From Siderastrea radians (lineage: Eukaryota > Cnidaria > Anthozoa > Scleractinia > Rhizangiidae), in NCBI GenBank assembly GCA_964017195.1, contig OZ024896.1, positions 28,665,430 to 28,729,429 on the forward strand: 64,000 nucleotides of DNA. The letters are read 5' to 3'. This document shows, one piece after another, positions 10,643-23,250 of this stretch. Position 1 is the first letter of the stretch. Each line of letters starts with the position of its first letter. Both the position numbers and the translations under genes were made by a program. Under the pieces are notes generated by a model. That model saw nothing but the letters and a program-made list of their open reading frames with translations, had not been told where the DNA came from and ran no database searches.

Positions 10643-11058
10643 ATGGCCTCCAGAAGCTCGGAAAAAGAGGTAAAAATACAGCAAACACACAGCAGGTGTG
10701 TTTGTCAAACTTGATTTTGATTTTTATAATTTCAATGGAAAACTGCCAATTATTTTCAATCGAATTTCAGGCCCAAACAAACTCTCACATTATGCTTAGT
10801 TACCTGTGAGAACAGGTGAACGTATGTGAGCAAGTCCAGTTAGTTTTAAAATTCTGTAGAAAGAAAAGTCTTATTTATCTTGCAGAGTGCTTTCAGAGCA
10901 TAGAACAAAGTATGGAAAATGATTTGCCTTCAGGTGCAAGCTTAAACATTATAAAGTTTCTAACTAACTACGTACATTGTACAGTGTACATCAAAACATT
11001 ATCAAACAAGGCAAGCAGTGCAGGCAGAGCCAATGACGTTTTGTTCCGCAAATGGTGA
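10643..11058 (+). CDS. Candidate two-exon small gene, unidentified
   Basis: Exon 1 is 10643-10669: AAAATGGCC start context, MASRSSEKE, donor GAG|GTAAAA, phase 0. Exon 2 is 10816-11058 (acceptor GAGAACAG) and reads in phase 0 to TGA: VNVCEQVQLVLKFCRKKSL, then IYLAECFQSIEQSMENDLP and a C-terminal ANDVLFRKW. A possible donor CTTCAG|GTGCAAG near 10933 would shorten exon 2. The predicted product is 90 residues, helical in look, with no domain I can name. The Tc1-like element begins 157 bp after the stop. The candidate minus-strand gene at 9.9-10.3 kb points away from it, so the two may share a promoter around 10.35-10.64 kb. Confidence 0.35.
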
Positions 11059-11214
11059 AATTTATAAGGACAACCTATGGACTTCACACCACTGCAGTGA
11101 AGACTGTGCGGTGCCCCCCTACCCCGACAACTTGCAGTTAATGTAACACATCTTCACCAGAACAAGGAATCAACATATTCAGTTATCACAAAACAGGGTA
11201 ACGAGCAGCATGAC

Positions 11215-13470
11215 TACAGTATTGTGCAAAAGTAATGCAAGTCAATTTCGACGAATTTCCTGGCTTTTCCCGGCTTTTCGACGAAATTTCGCTCGCCGCG
11301 AAATTGCGGCGATAAATCGCCGAAATTTCGTGACACCCATTGTCTCATTCCGCGCGAGAGTTCGCGCGATAATTCACGATGCTCGATCTTTCGAAGCGAA
11401 CTTTCGAGCGATAATTCGCGCCGCTCGAAATTTCGCGGCGATTTTTCGAGCGAATTTTCGTTTTGTCTGTCAATTCTCCAGCATTTCTGGCAACGTTTTG
11501 CTGCATTCGAAATTCGACTCGATATAAACCATCTCTGTGGTGCGGTTGTGCGCGTAAAAAGCAGCTGTGATCCGTCTACGTATGCAGTCTCTCGATCAAC
11601 TGAACCAATTTTAGGTAATTGTTGTGTCAAACTTCCCTGGTTGTTCTCCAAAGAAAGCCCTACTGTTTACTATACTTGAATCCAAAAGCGTTGTAGCTCT
11701 AATATGTTCCGTATTTAAAACTAGTGATACTTGTCAACGCGCGAGCGAATGATTGGTAAACATTAGCCGCACATCAGTCGGCTTTTGTTTTGCAAGCGTC
11801 ACGGCAAATTTTTAAAAAGTCATAACTCCGGTTTTAAAAGCCCTATAAAGATGATTGAAACAGGAAAACACTACGCATTTAGAGGCACAATTTGTAATAA
11901 GGATTACACGATGCGTCGAGTATTTCTCGGGACCGTATTGCGAGCGAATGATGTTTGTTTTAGTAAACATTAGCCGCTGGTGAGCGCGTCAGTAGCGCTT
12001 TTGTTTTGCAATCGTCAACAAGTCATAACTCCGGTTTTAAAAGGCCCAAAAAGATGATTGAAACCAGAAAATACTCTACATTAAAAGGTCCGATTTGCAA
12101 TAGAGATTACAACGATGCGCCGAGTACTGGAATTCGATTTTTTTTCTTCACAAGTGTGCAAGCATGGCGCTTAGGTGAGAAGGAATATTAATATCCGAAA
12201 ACTTTGAATAGGAAGCAACGCAATGTTTGAAAAAATATTTGCATTCATTACGCTGAAGTCGATACCACATTAATCTTTGCAGAAAACGAAAAAAACATCC
12301 GAAGAAAACTCTGTGATCTAAAAGGTAATTCGAGACGTCAACTGAGACACGTATTTATAGACCGTATTCAAATTTTGCATGATTCATTCTGTAACGCAAT
12401 GAATAGATCTCATTGCCGTCAAGACAGCAAACTGCTTTCTCAGCTGTGTTGAAAAGCGATGGTGTTACTTAAAATATATTTCTATGCTATTTCTTCGAGT
12501 ATTCCTGTTTTGCTGGGAAATTAAAGTGGTAAAGAGGCAAAGACCATCAGACAGTCGGCCGTGACATCATGCACGTGGTTTTAATGAACTTGTAATGCGT
12601 CTTGTTTTGTCTTGCCTGTCAAAGAAGAGTTCGCGTTTTCGATGTCGATGCAAGGGCAAGGAAACGTTTATATTCGTAGAAAACTTGGATATCTCCGTTC
12701 TATCAAGTTTAAACTATATCAAAACACTGATGTGGGTTTGCAAAATGCGTGGATAGCCGAAACGAGAACGAAACTTGATTCTGCATGTTAAGCATGTCTT
12801 GTGTTTACGATTAAATCGTCGTCCTTGGATAAGTCGTTTGTGATGAGTTTACTTACATTTGTAAGCTACTTAACTGCGCAAAACTAGAGTGTTTTGCCTT
12901 CGTTTTCAGAACAAATTGAGTTCGCAGTCTTAAAAAGCTCTTAAAGGTAAGTTCTTTGTACAGTGTATTTTATGCGTCAAATCAACATCGGTATCTGAAC
13001 TGGCAGTTTCAAACCGTTTGCTAAATTGATACTCATGTACAGCTGTAGACTTGAGGCCTTGCAATTGCCCGGGTCTTTTAAATTTTATTTTACCCTCTCG
13101 AAGTTTTATAAGTCAATAGTACCGCCACAGCCACAGATTTCAAAACAGTAAAACTCATTTCATTTTTTTGGCAATCTTGACAACATTGTTCAATGGCATA
13201 GATCGCGAAGGAAACTGCACGAACGCTGGTGTCGCCATTCAAGGCTCAGCGAAATTTCTTGAACTGGCTACCGAAATTACGCTCATGATCTCGAAATTTC
13301 GTTGACGTCCCGAAAAATCGCCGTATTATCGCGCTTTGTTTAAGCGAAATTTCGCTCAAAACGCCCCGAATTTACGCTCGAACTTTCGAGCGAACTTTCG
13401 CTGGAAAGTTCGCGAGGACAAAGAACGAAATTCGCGCATTTCGCTTGCATTACTTTTGCACAATACTGTA
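11215..13470. mobile_element. Non-autonomous Tc1/mariner-like element, 2.26 kb
   Basis: Terminal inverted repeats of about 25 bp start CAGTATTGTGCAAAAGTAAT on both sides and are flanked by TA at 11215-11216 and 13469-13470, the Tc1/mariner signature. No transposase frame is visible. Just inside each end (11240-11520 and 13230-13445) lie dense clusters of short palindromes of the TTTCGAGCGAA and CGAAATTTCG type. The interior holds a roughly 200-bp direct repeat (11745-11930 and 11940-12120) containing AAGTCATAACTCCGGTTTTA. A short acceptor-donor pair (TTTTCAG at 12910, GTAAGT at 12948) could be an untranslated exon. Confidence 0.75.
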
Positions 13471-13898
13471 CATGGCAGTTAATTATAGTGTAACATTAAA
13501 ATCGTGTGTGAAGAAAATAAAGCTCTTTGTTTCCCTTTTCTTCAAAGACAAGATATCCTAACACACCTGTTTCTTGCATTTTTGATGTATTCAAGTTCTG
13601 ACAGGCGTTAAAAAACTTGAAAAATTCAATAGGTCTCTGTTAGAATGCTTTGTTACATATCCGTTGATGTTGTTAAACATTTATTTTAAATATTACTTCT
13701 ACGTTGTAAAGCACCATGAACACTTGGATACGGCGCTACAGAAATGCTTATTATTTATTTATTTTATTTTAATCTTGCGTTCAGTTCGAGATGTTTTGAG
13801 CATTGCGTTAAATTCTGAAGGTTCAAATCACAAGCAGCTGACAACTATGCAAATTTGTTCAAATACGCTTTGAACTATGAATAACCCCAAAGTAAAGT
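13471..13898. other. No gene recognised
   Basis: AT-rich spacer between two DNA transposons. An open frame at 13664-13873 has no domain and no splice support. Confidence 0.4.
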
Positions 13899-13902
13899 TT
13901 AA

Positions 13903-14510
13903 CTCTTTCCCGTCAAGACTAGTATCTTCTCGACGTTAACGTCGGGAACCATTGAACCACTCCTGATGTCATCATTTTTGACGTTACCAAATTGTTTTGA
14001 TAAGCAGCTAATACAGCAAGGACAGATCCATCAATATGTGTGTCCATTTTGAATATCGACTAAATTCTGGTAGAGCTATACCAGAAAAAACGTGTCCAAT
14101 TTTGGGTGCAAAGTTGGGGGAAAATAGGCCAAGTCACCTAGTTGATCAATGTTCCATTTCCAGGTTTTTTGAAGGACTGAGGCCAAAACTTTTCCAGTGG
14201 ATAGAAAGGGGATAAGGTGTAGAAGATAAAGAGAAAAGAAAGGGAGAGAAAAAGGAAAGCAAAAGAAGCGAGAAAAAAATTGGAAATGAATCAGCAAAAA
14301 AAAAAAAAAAATGTCCAAATTTTGGCTTATGCGCATGCGTGAAATCAAAATATTGTACAATTTACAACAGAAGCTGGCTCAAAATCTAGCTAAATTGTAA
14401 GAAAACGCTTTTGTAGCAACGTTTAGTGGCATTTGGCAACATAGCACTCAAAAAACCGCTTCAACGGTAAAAAATGCGTTTTTTAAGGAAAAAAATCGGA
14501 CGGGAAAGGG
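13903..14510. mobile_element. piggyBac-like MITE with TTAA target sites
   Basis: The element is bracketed by TTAA at 13899-13902 and 14511-14514. The ends read CTCTTTCCCGTC and, inverted, CCCTTTCCCGTC, one change in 12. TTAA duplication with CCCTTT-type ends is characteristic of piggyBac-related elements. The 608-bp interior is AT-rich and has no transposase frame, so it is a non-autonomous copy. Confidence 0.6.
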
Positions 14511-14514
14511 TTAA

Positions 14515-16355
14515 GATTTCACTCTAATTCCTTGATCACACTGTAACTTGGATTTTGAATATCAGTTCCATTCAAGTTTTTCTGCTTCGCAGCAGCACAC
14601 ACTAAAATATAAGTCGCGTTGGTTCGTTGTGGCTCAAATTGACGAATCTTTCTCGTGTATGATTTCTGATGTGTTTGCTACTGTGGAAATTTGCGCCACG
14701 GCTAAGCAATATAAAAGCTGGACTACCAGGCGAATAAAATTCTGCCAGACATGAAGTACACAACATAGCACATTCGGAGTAACATTACGGGGGTCGTACT
14801 CCAGTATAAGCCGTATGGGTACGTGCCACTGATAAGAAGGGTTTCAATGTCTTGGTGGCACACCCCCACCCAACATCTCACAGAATACCCCTCCCCCGGC
14901 CTCACAGACAAAGAGGGATACCATATATCGTATATTGGATAGCGCGATTCTTTTAGGCTTTGATGACATTAGCCACGTCAGGAAACCAGATGTGTTAAAT
15001 CTGTGCATTATTTCAGAATTACTGCAATGATGTATGAAATGTAAATGTATGGTTGCTATTGTGTTGCGTTTCTGGAAGTTGCAACTGAATTGCAACTGAA
15101 TTGCAATTGGATGTTCCATCTCACAAAACTACACAAATTAAAAAATTTAGTCATGAATGTCTGTCACTTGAATGATATCCACTGCTTCCCTTTTGTATAT
15201 TTCTTAGTCCACCACAATAGATGTTGAATCACATCACACAATGGGAATCATACATTGTAACAGAAAGCTGGAAATTCTAGATTGACAGACATATCAGGGC
15301 ATCTGCGTCATGACAATGGAATTCTTAGCTTAAATTTGTTCAACAACCCAACAATGAAGCACTGTTCTTTAGAACTACTCTTTGCAGTTTACACAATTTT
15401 CCCTCTAGTTGTAAAAAGTCGTAATTTCACTCTTCAGCCAAACATTAACAAAAATTCTGAAAAACCCAGAATATATATTAAGCTTATTCTGATGAACGGG
15501 GCAAAATTCGAGGCGAGAGATGCACGTACTTTACTTTTTGTAATTTTAATTGTAAGCCACGACACGTAAACTTGCTATTGATCAACAGATCAGATAAAGC
15601 TTTCAGTTGATACGCACTGAGTATGTTATTCCAACAAGGTTCAAACTCTGTGTATATTTGGTTATGTCGGCCTTTCGAATGCTTCATAACAATGACATTT
15701 AACTTAAAAACTTGTCGGAAAGTGCTAAGGATTGAGAGCGAATCAAGGAAGTCTGTAAATGTCACCGCAAACGAATAAGCTACGTGTGATATAAGTATGT
15801 AAGCTTAAGTTTCACAGTGCCACGTTTTAGCAAACGAGAAGATAAATTTTTGAGGCCGGAGAAGTCACTTTAAGTGAGGGTTAGTTCAAAGAAGGAAATA
15901 AAAGGGAACGAAAAGCGAACGTTTCATTCATGAAAGTAAGATTAGAGCTAGAGCAGTCCCATACATCGCAAAAAGTAATCTCAAACAAACTCCCTTTAAT
16001 CAGTGCAAATTTTAAGCTTATTTAGGCTTACATCTCTCGCCCGACAACCGCTTTTAACAAATCACAGTGTATGGCAGCGAAACAAAAAGCCACAAGAAGA
16101 AAGGAACACACCAAAGGCTACTGTACATTCACTTTCGCTTACCTTCGACGAATTTATCAACCACCATCACGATCTGCAAAGCAAGTCACGAAGCAAGTCC
16201 ACAAACATGTTGATGTGAAACCTACATATTTCTTTACTTCGTAAAACGATGAAGTCACCCCATGATTGCAAGATAGAAAAACGCAATTAACTCGAGCCAA
16301 CTGTCTTTTAAGCCGAGAAAATATGAGAAAACTTTACTTTCTTCTTCAAGATCTA
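14515..16355. other. No gene recognised
   Basis: AT-rich sequence with several short frames (15045-15227, 15282-15569, 15484-15765, 16003-16218) that show no domain, no consistent splice signals and no repeat structure. Confidence 0.4.
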
Positions 16356-16807
16356 GTACACACCCAGGCGGTGTGCGTCACGAGATTTGACCAATCAGAA
16401 CGCGTCATTTGTGTAGGCATTTTCGCGCTCGGAAAGAGCCGCTTCGAGAAGTGTATGAGGTGAAATTTTCGTTATTTTCGACGCTTGTGATTTTGTTCTC
16501 GGAATTATGCCTCATCCTAAAGTTTTTGGAATACCATATCTTAGTTCTGGTCAGGTTATCGTTGAAGGTAAATGTTTTAGTCGCGTTTATGAGAAGTTCA
16601 AAGTGGGCAGTTAGTTGAAAGCCGCCATGTTGATTTCACTGTTAATGTCACAGTTCTTTATGGACTGGAAGCTGCTTACTGTTAACGGTATTTGCCCATT
16701 ATCTTGGCCAGTTCGGTAGTATAACTTTTCTTCTTTTGAAATTTCGGGGTCTACCCGGGTCTACCCCTTATAGTTTCTCCGTTACAAGCCGTTGAAAGTA
16801 TCGTAGA

Positions 16808-17286
16808 ATGAAGAGATCATGTAAACCAAGTAGCAGATCTCCCGGGAAACCGGCTGATAAAGTAGACCGAGATGAAAGCCGACACCAAGGGAATAACATC
16901 AAACTTCGAAAGGTTCCGCTCAAATTTGAACTAAAAAAGGGGAAAAAGGTCAATTTCTCTATAATGCCTCGGGCATTTCAGCCTTTTATCTCCCTTGTTT
17001 GTGTTTATGAGGTCCAAGCAGGTTACCCGGGTGCTGTACAAAGTGAGCTTATTTTATAATACGATATTTTTTTTACGTCGTCAGTGAAGCTGTTTCTTTT
17101 GTTGTTTTTTTGTCACAAGACATAAACAGTGATTTTATTTGTACATTCTGATAATAAAATGGTGAGCAAAACAACTTGTACAAGCAAAAGTTGGTACTGC
17201 TTTGTCACTGTTTAGTGTGTAATCTTATTATTTTCTGACAGTCAGCTCTACAACAACTGTGCACGTCTCTGCCACCAGTGGAATAG
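16808..17286 (+). CDS. Candidate spliced gene inside the 3.76-kb element
   Basis: Exon 1 is 16808-16948, 47 codons from ATG (MKRSCKPSSRSPGKPADKVD, then basic stretches ending KFELKKGKK) to a donor AAAAAG|GTCAAT, phase 0. Exon 2 is 17242-17286, entered through a good acceptor (TTATTTTCTGACAG), and reads SALQQLCTSLPPVE then TAG. The 61-residue product is very basic in its first half, as nuclear or nucleic-acid binding proteins can be, but no domain is recognised. Another acceptor with a long pyrimidine tract at about 17835 precedes a short frame ending just before an AATAAA, so alternative 3' exons are possible. The model starts 443 bp inside the left end of the element. Confidence 0.3.
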
Positions 17287-17898
17287 ATTATGTATGAACT
17301 TTATTTCAGTGCTTAAATTTCGAGGCTAATTTTGATTTTTAATAGCTTATTGGCTTAAGATACTTATGGATATGTTCACACTTGGTGTCTGTGCACCTAC
17401 ACAGACTGGTGCTGTGTTACTGGGTATCCAAAAATATGTCATATTGTGTACACATTTTGAAAACGGAACTCTCTTTTGCTCCATTAGAGGCAATTTAAAA
17501 ATGTGAGCATAGGCAGGAGTTATTGGTATATAAGCAGACTGACAGAAGGTGTTTGCTAAGTTGTAACCTTGGAATTAAAGAAAGACATAAACACATGGAA
17601 TTGGTGATCACTTTAGAGCCCAAGCACAGATCTTCATCTCACAGTGTAGTAAGGTACCCAAATTCATGCACGAGTACTTAAAAAAAGGTGTGTTCACCTA
17701 TAAAAGTGCCCAGTGAAAATAGTAATCAGTGCAAAAAGCAATAGGTATCCTGTGTGCATGTCTCGTTTGGAAGTCTTCTACTACTCCGGTCTTTGATTAA
17801 GGAGTTTGAAGGTTTTCTTCTTTTTTTTTGCCATAGTGCTGCCACTGAGATACACTGTGTGCACCAGTCTTTTCTCACAGAGAAGATGAAATAAATAT

Positions 17899-20022
17899 TT
17901 ACTTAATATTCTTGGAAGCCTTGTAACCCAAACTACAAAGTGAAACAGTTGGAATAAAGTTGATTGTATTGCAAGTAAATTTTAGCACTGTGCTTTAGCA
18001 CAGTAAATGAACTACACCCTCTAACGGACAAACAAGACAACAGTAAAGTAACTTACTGACTCCTGTCGGCAATATAACAAGCACCAAAGTTTTTACAAGA
18101 ACAGCTGCATTCAGGGGCCAATTCATTAAAACTTTTACGATTATTTACAAGTGTATTGTTTTTCAAACTGTAAAACAATAGCTGCACTTGTAAAGTTTTA
18201 TTGAATTTACCCCTGGTCATTATCAGGTTCTGGTTGGAGCTTTGCCCATACTGCTTTATCTTTAAAATGTCCATATATAGGTCTGGGGTGGCTAGCTACC
18301 TTTCAGATATGTCTAGAAACACAGGCCAGTGAGATATGTTAGAAGCAATTCTCATGATAGCCATCACAAAGTGTCCTCAGGGATTAAAAGGAAATTTGAA
18401 GTGATCTGAAAGTAACAATTGAAGCTGTCACATATAATGGGCTTTCTCAACAATCTTTGCCTGTATTTCTGGAACCATCGGCATTCCCTAGCTCGTATGT
18501 GTCTTTTGTGGTATTACTTGTGGTAAAGAAACATTCATGGCAAAGCTGTAAGCTCCTGGCTTTGCTATAAATTTCTTCTCATCAAACTTCAGCAAGAGCA
18601 CTGACTTTGCAGGCAAGGTATTCCTAGAGGCAAAAATTATCCCTGAGCTCTGACAGTACACACTGTCAAATATGTGATGTTTCAATTACCAGATCAGATA
18701 ACATTGTTAAACTTATTTACTATCTAGCCCACTATCCAGCCTACACATGTCTACGTGAAGGAGTAATCCACTCAAATGTTCCATACTTTCAACTGACTTG
18801 GTACAGACAAGACAGAGAAATACATTTCATTTTATAAAATAACTAAGATACTATGTGCACTCTGAGTGGCTGAGATGTGTGTTTGCAGGTGAATAAAGTA
18901 AGGAAAACCTTTTCCTGTGTATGGATGGCCTGATATACAGCAAACACTCAAGTGGGGGGGGGGGGGGGCATTCTCAAAAGACTATATGCAACCCAGGCTG
19001 GGCACTCCCTGCAAACCCCCAAGGGTTTGCATAACTGTCTTGAATTCTCCCAACATTCTTGTGTTTATATCAGGCTATGCAAACACAGAAAAAGTTTTTC
19101 TACCATTATTTGCTTGAATACAATGTTTTACAGTGAAACCTGTGGACAAAATTAATTTTCGGTAAAAGGAAACACCTCTCTTAAGCAGACAAGAAGGTCA
19201 ATGAATAACATCGGTATCAATTTTTTTTTTTGTAATCAGTGACTGTAGGAATGTAGGTTAGTAACTTGTTAAAATAGGAAGCAGAGGAGTATATATACAT
19301 ATGGAAGTATGGCTCTTCCTTGGGATCAGCATCACTAGTCTTATAGCAAGGTTGAGAAAACTAATGTACAGTGTTTGATATAAGAGAAAATAAAACATGC
19401 TTGATGAAGTACACACCTTTAGTAAAATCAAGGACAACAGCATAAATGATATTAAAACAACAAAGTTTTTTATTTTTGTGTGGCCGTGAGCTTACATCAA
19501 CAAGCTTGGGGAATCCCTTTGAATGGCTGTTATCAGTAAAGACTTGAATTTCCAGGACGACTACCACAAGTAACATTTTGTCTAATACATTTTCAGTAAG
19601 TTGTTAGGCTATTTACTTGTGTTGCTTCCTTTGCCTGAAGGAAGATCTGATTTCCATGTTTGTAAAAAACCGTAATCACACCTTAGCCGGCTTTCTCACC
19701 TTGCTCGTTGTCCACGCTCTCTAATCTTTCCCGGTAGCGTAAGTCCGTGAACGATACCAGCAAACTAAGTGTTGTGGATCTCTTTTACCGCTGATCTAGT
19801 CAAAGCACCAAACAAATACGAAAAACTTTCCGAGAAACGAACGTTTCAGCTCTTGTTTACATAGTAGTCTGTGCACATTCGATCGACTCCGAATCGTGAA
19901 AAAACGTATTCACCTGGTCCATGTAACCAAAACATTAACCAGTCAAAACAATCTACATTCGTGTCCTCAGTTATTCTTTTCAAAACGGGAAACAGAGTCT
20001 TAATTCTAATTTTCACCGCCAT
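17899..20022 (-). CDS. Candidate five-exon gene inside the 3.76-kb element
   Basis: Five minus-strand exons agree in phase throughout: 20022-19914 (ATGGCGG start, donor CCAG|GTGAAT), 19560-19496 (donor GAT|GTAAGC), 18649-18518 (acceptor TACTGTCAG), 18181-18057 (acceptor AAGTGCAG, donor GTCA|GTAAGT) and 17932-17899 (acceptor TTCACTTTGTAG, then TAA). The product is 154 residues: MAVKIRIKTLFPVLKRITED, a tryptophan-rich FDWLMFWLHGP, then SVLLLKFDEKKFIAKPGAYS, and a cysteine cluster ECSCSCKNFGAC. I recognise no family; it is not a known transposase by eye. The start codon is only 105 bp from the right terminal repeat, which suggests the gene belongs to the element or was captured whole. Splice sites are common by chance, so transcript support is required. 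Confidence 0.38.
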
Positions 20023-20497
20023 TGTAAGGTCTCTTGTGAGATGTTTACTCCATCGTGCCTAGAGTGAAATGGACATCAGTTATATTTTTCCCCATGACCC
20101 TTTGTGGGCCGTGACGCACACCGCCTGGTACACACCCTTCTCTCTTCATGGAGCTGGGCTTTTTCCCAGGTCAAGTTTCGTTTTCCAAATATGGAAGCAA
20201 ACTGAATTTTAGGATCTCCATGATTGGAATAAGGACTTGCATAATTTTGGAAAGTGGAATAGACTCACTTTTGTTTGAAAACTTAAAATACTTAAAAGTT
20301 TCTTTTAAGAAACTTCTCATTTCTTTAGGGTTTCTTTTAATTACTGCCCTCCCCCCAGCAAGAAAATTTAACTGGGCTAAATTCAACTAAGCATTTTGCC
20401 TGGTTTCCACGGTGATTTACTGCTCTGTGGGTGAAGCTGGAGACGCGATATATGAGAAAAGATACGGAGGTGCTCCGCGTACTTAGACTGTGTGCAG

Positions 20498-20647
20498 TCT
20501 CTCTTTCCTCTCAGGGATAGTCGAACAGAAAGAACACGCTAGCGAAAGCGAGAATTTCCTGGCGCGTCACTTTTCCACGCGTCAGGCGACTGATTTTCGC
20601 GCCTCCCGCGTGTTCTTTATGCTCGACTATCCCTGAGCGAGAGAGAC
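20498..20647. mobile_element. Foldback MITE with CTCAGGGATAGTCGA arms
   Basis: The left arm (TCTCAGGGATAGTCGA ... AAAGAACACGC) and right arm (GCGTGTTCTTT ... TCGACTATCCCTGAG) are inverted copies of about 42 bp around a GC-rich loop. The left flank begins AGACTGTGTGCAGTCT, resembling the AGACTG element at 936. Exact ends and target duplication could not be fixed. Confidence 0.6.
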
Positions 20648-20659
20648 AGGGGCGCCAAC

Positions 20660-21345
<686 letters not shown>

Positions 21346-22553
21346 GGTACCCTTCGCATTTTTCGTACCTTAAGAATTTCGACAAGTTTTTCTGTCACTG
21401 TAGTCTGTTCGATTCACAGACCTTGAATTTTTTTCATAATATCGTCTAGTGCGCGAGCGAACGAAAGGGAAGTTTTTGACGGGTACGAACGCAGGGGTGG
21501 GGGGATGAGGGCCCAGGGGAGGTACTCAGCTCCATTAGTGACGGGAAGCTCTCTCCTCCGCAGAGGCTCCTATTAGTAAACACCAGTGAAAGAAGAAATG
21601 GGAGCGGGAGCGCTGGGGAGAGAAAACGGGACTTTATTTCCCTCTTCCAAGATTTCCGGCGCCTTTCTACCCAAGCGTGCAGTCGCAAGGCGCGACTGTA
21701 AGAGGCCTCTGAGGAGGGGAGAGACAGGGAAGCGCAAATGAGGCCAAATTTCTATACCCCAAAAAAGTCTCTTCACGCTAAACCTCGACCCAAAAAAGTC
21801 CAACTACGTAGAAAAAAAAGTTATTTTTATCCTCTCGTTAATAAATCGCGGAAACCTGACAGGCCCGAAAACGGCAAGTCTTTTTGTAATTTGCATGTAG
21901 TTTAATAACGTTTGTGAATGAAACTGATACAATTGTTTGACACTGAAAAATTAAAAACCTGAGTTAAAGCCAACTTTTACTTTAATAAACGTTAACTTTG
22001 AAACTTCTATCCATAAGAACAATTACAATCCAAATCCCGTTCTTTTAAGTAATTAGAATCAACCACTGAATGAGAAAAACAGCCAAAAAAAAAAGAGAAT
22101 TTGGTTTCCATTTCGGACATGTGACCGTCCTTTCTCGGGGGATTCTCTAGTTGTTGTTGCTGCTGTTTGTTTTTTTTTTTTTGGGGGGGGGGGGTGGGGG
22201 CTTTTTTTCTCGATATACTTAGTTGAATCTTCAAAACTACTTAAAACAGCAGGATTTTGATTGTTTTAATATAAGTGTCAACGTTCAGATTTAATGAAAC
22301 TACGGAAAGTCGTTACAATATGTAGTAAATACCGACATAAAGCGGTCACAGTCGGTCACAGACATTTGATACAGCGAATTGAACGAGATAGAAATACTTC
22401 ACTACTTCACTTTGTACGGGATTCATGATTGTGAATTAACTTTAGTCTGTGTTGTCTAAAGTACAGGCATTTCTAGTATACATACACTTTATTGTACTTC
22501 ATCCCATAACAGGGCTTTTCAGACGTACTTGAGTCTGAACTGACTTGTTTTTT
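21346..22553. other. No gene recognised
   Basis: A GC-richer block at 21440-21730 keeps overlapping minus frames open without any domain. A poly-T/G run lies at about 22170-22200. No other structure is seen. Confidence 0.4.
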
Positions 22554-22860
22554 CAGAGCTGTAAATACCCCAGCCTAATTGCATGGTAGCCCCGCTGGTA
22601 CTAAGGCTGCGTGCTCAGTTAGCGGTGTAGGTCTCGTGTGACTAAGATTTTTTCCTAAGTCAAAATAGTTTGCTTTATTCAGAACTGTACGAACCCCAGC
22701 CTAACTGGTAGCCTAGCTGGCACTAAGCCTACGTGCTCACTTGGGGGTGTAAGTCTCGGTGTGACTTAAGGATTTTCAAAATCAAAAGAGTTTTGTTTTA
22801 TTCAGAACCGCAAGTAACCTGCGCCGGCCTTACTGGTGTGCTTACTTAGGTATGTGGTTC
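22554..22860 (+). repeat. Three tandem units of about 124 bp
   Basis: Units begin CAGAGCTGTAAATACCCCAG (22554), CAGAACTGTACGAACCCCAG (22679) and CAGAACCGCAAGTAACC (22802), each followed by a GCTGGTACTAAGGCT-like phrase and a GTGTGACT phrase. The third is degenerate and runs into the next repeat. Confidence 0.7.
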
Positions 22861-23250
22861 CCGGCCGGGGGGGAGGGTTACTCCCTTATAGGGCCTAAAC
22901 GGGGACTTCCCGCTGGACAGGGTGTGGTTTTTGGACTCCTTATCCTGAACAGGGGATAAAAGTTTGTCCGAGTCTGTCCTAAACGGGTATGGTCAGTATT
23001 ATTGTCGTCGTTAAATATGGCTTAAGCAGTATTTAGCAATCCTAGATCGGGGCCGTTTGCTGGTCTTTGATCCACTTTAAATTGTCTAAAACAAGGGAGT
23101 GTGTATATTTGTCATTTCTCCTAAGCAGGGACATAAAATGGAGGGTGTTGTCCTACACAGGGTAGTTTTTTGGGCCTTTTTAGTCCTAAATTGTCCTAAA
23201 CAGGGTCAGGGTTTCAAACTCTTAGCGGCACCCCTACACCCAAACATGGG
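22861..23250 (+). repeat. CCTAAACAGGG dispersed repeat, copy 1
   Basis: A non-coding repeat with recurring GTCCTAAACAGGGT-like boxes and the landmark CAGTATTTAGCAATCCTAGA. The same order of landmarks recurs at 35690-36075. The frame open at 23099-23341 is a by-product. Confidence 0.7.

Larger units (their letters stand above)
16365..20127. mobile_element. 3.76-kb TIR element, 18-bp ends, exact 9-bp target duplication
   Basis: Perfect 18-bp terminal inverted repeats, CAGGCGGTGTGCGTCACG, lie at 16365-16382 and 20110-20127. The identical 9-mer GTACACACC flanks the element at 16356-16364 and 20128-20136. This combination is very unlikely by chance and marks a cut-and-paste insertion. A 9-bp duplication fits Mutator-like elements best; hAT and P elements make 8 bp. 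No transposase is recognised. Inside, two convergent spliced gene models fit (16808-17286 plus; 20022-17899 minus), so the element either codes for unfamiliar proteins or carries captured host sequence. Confidence 0.7.
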
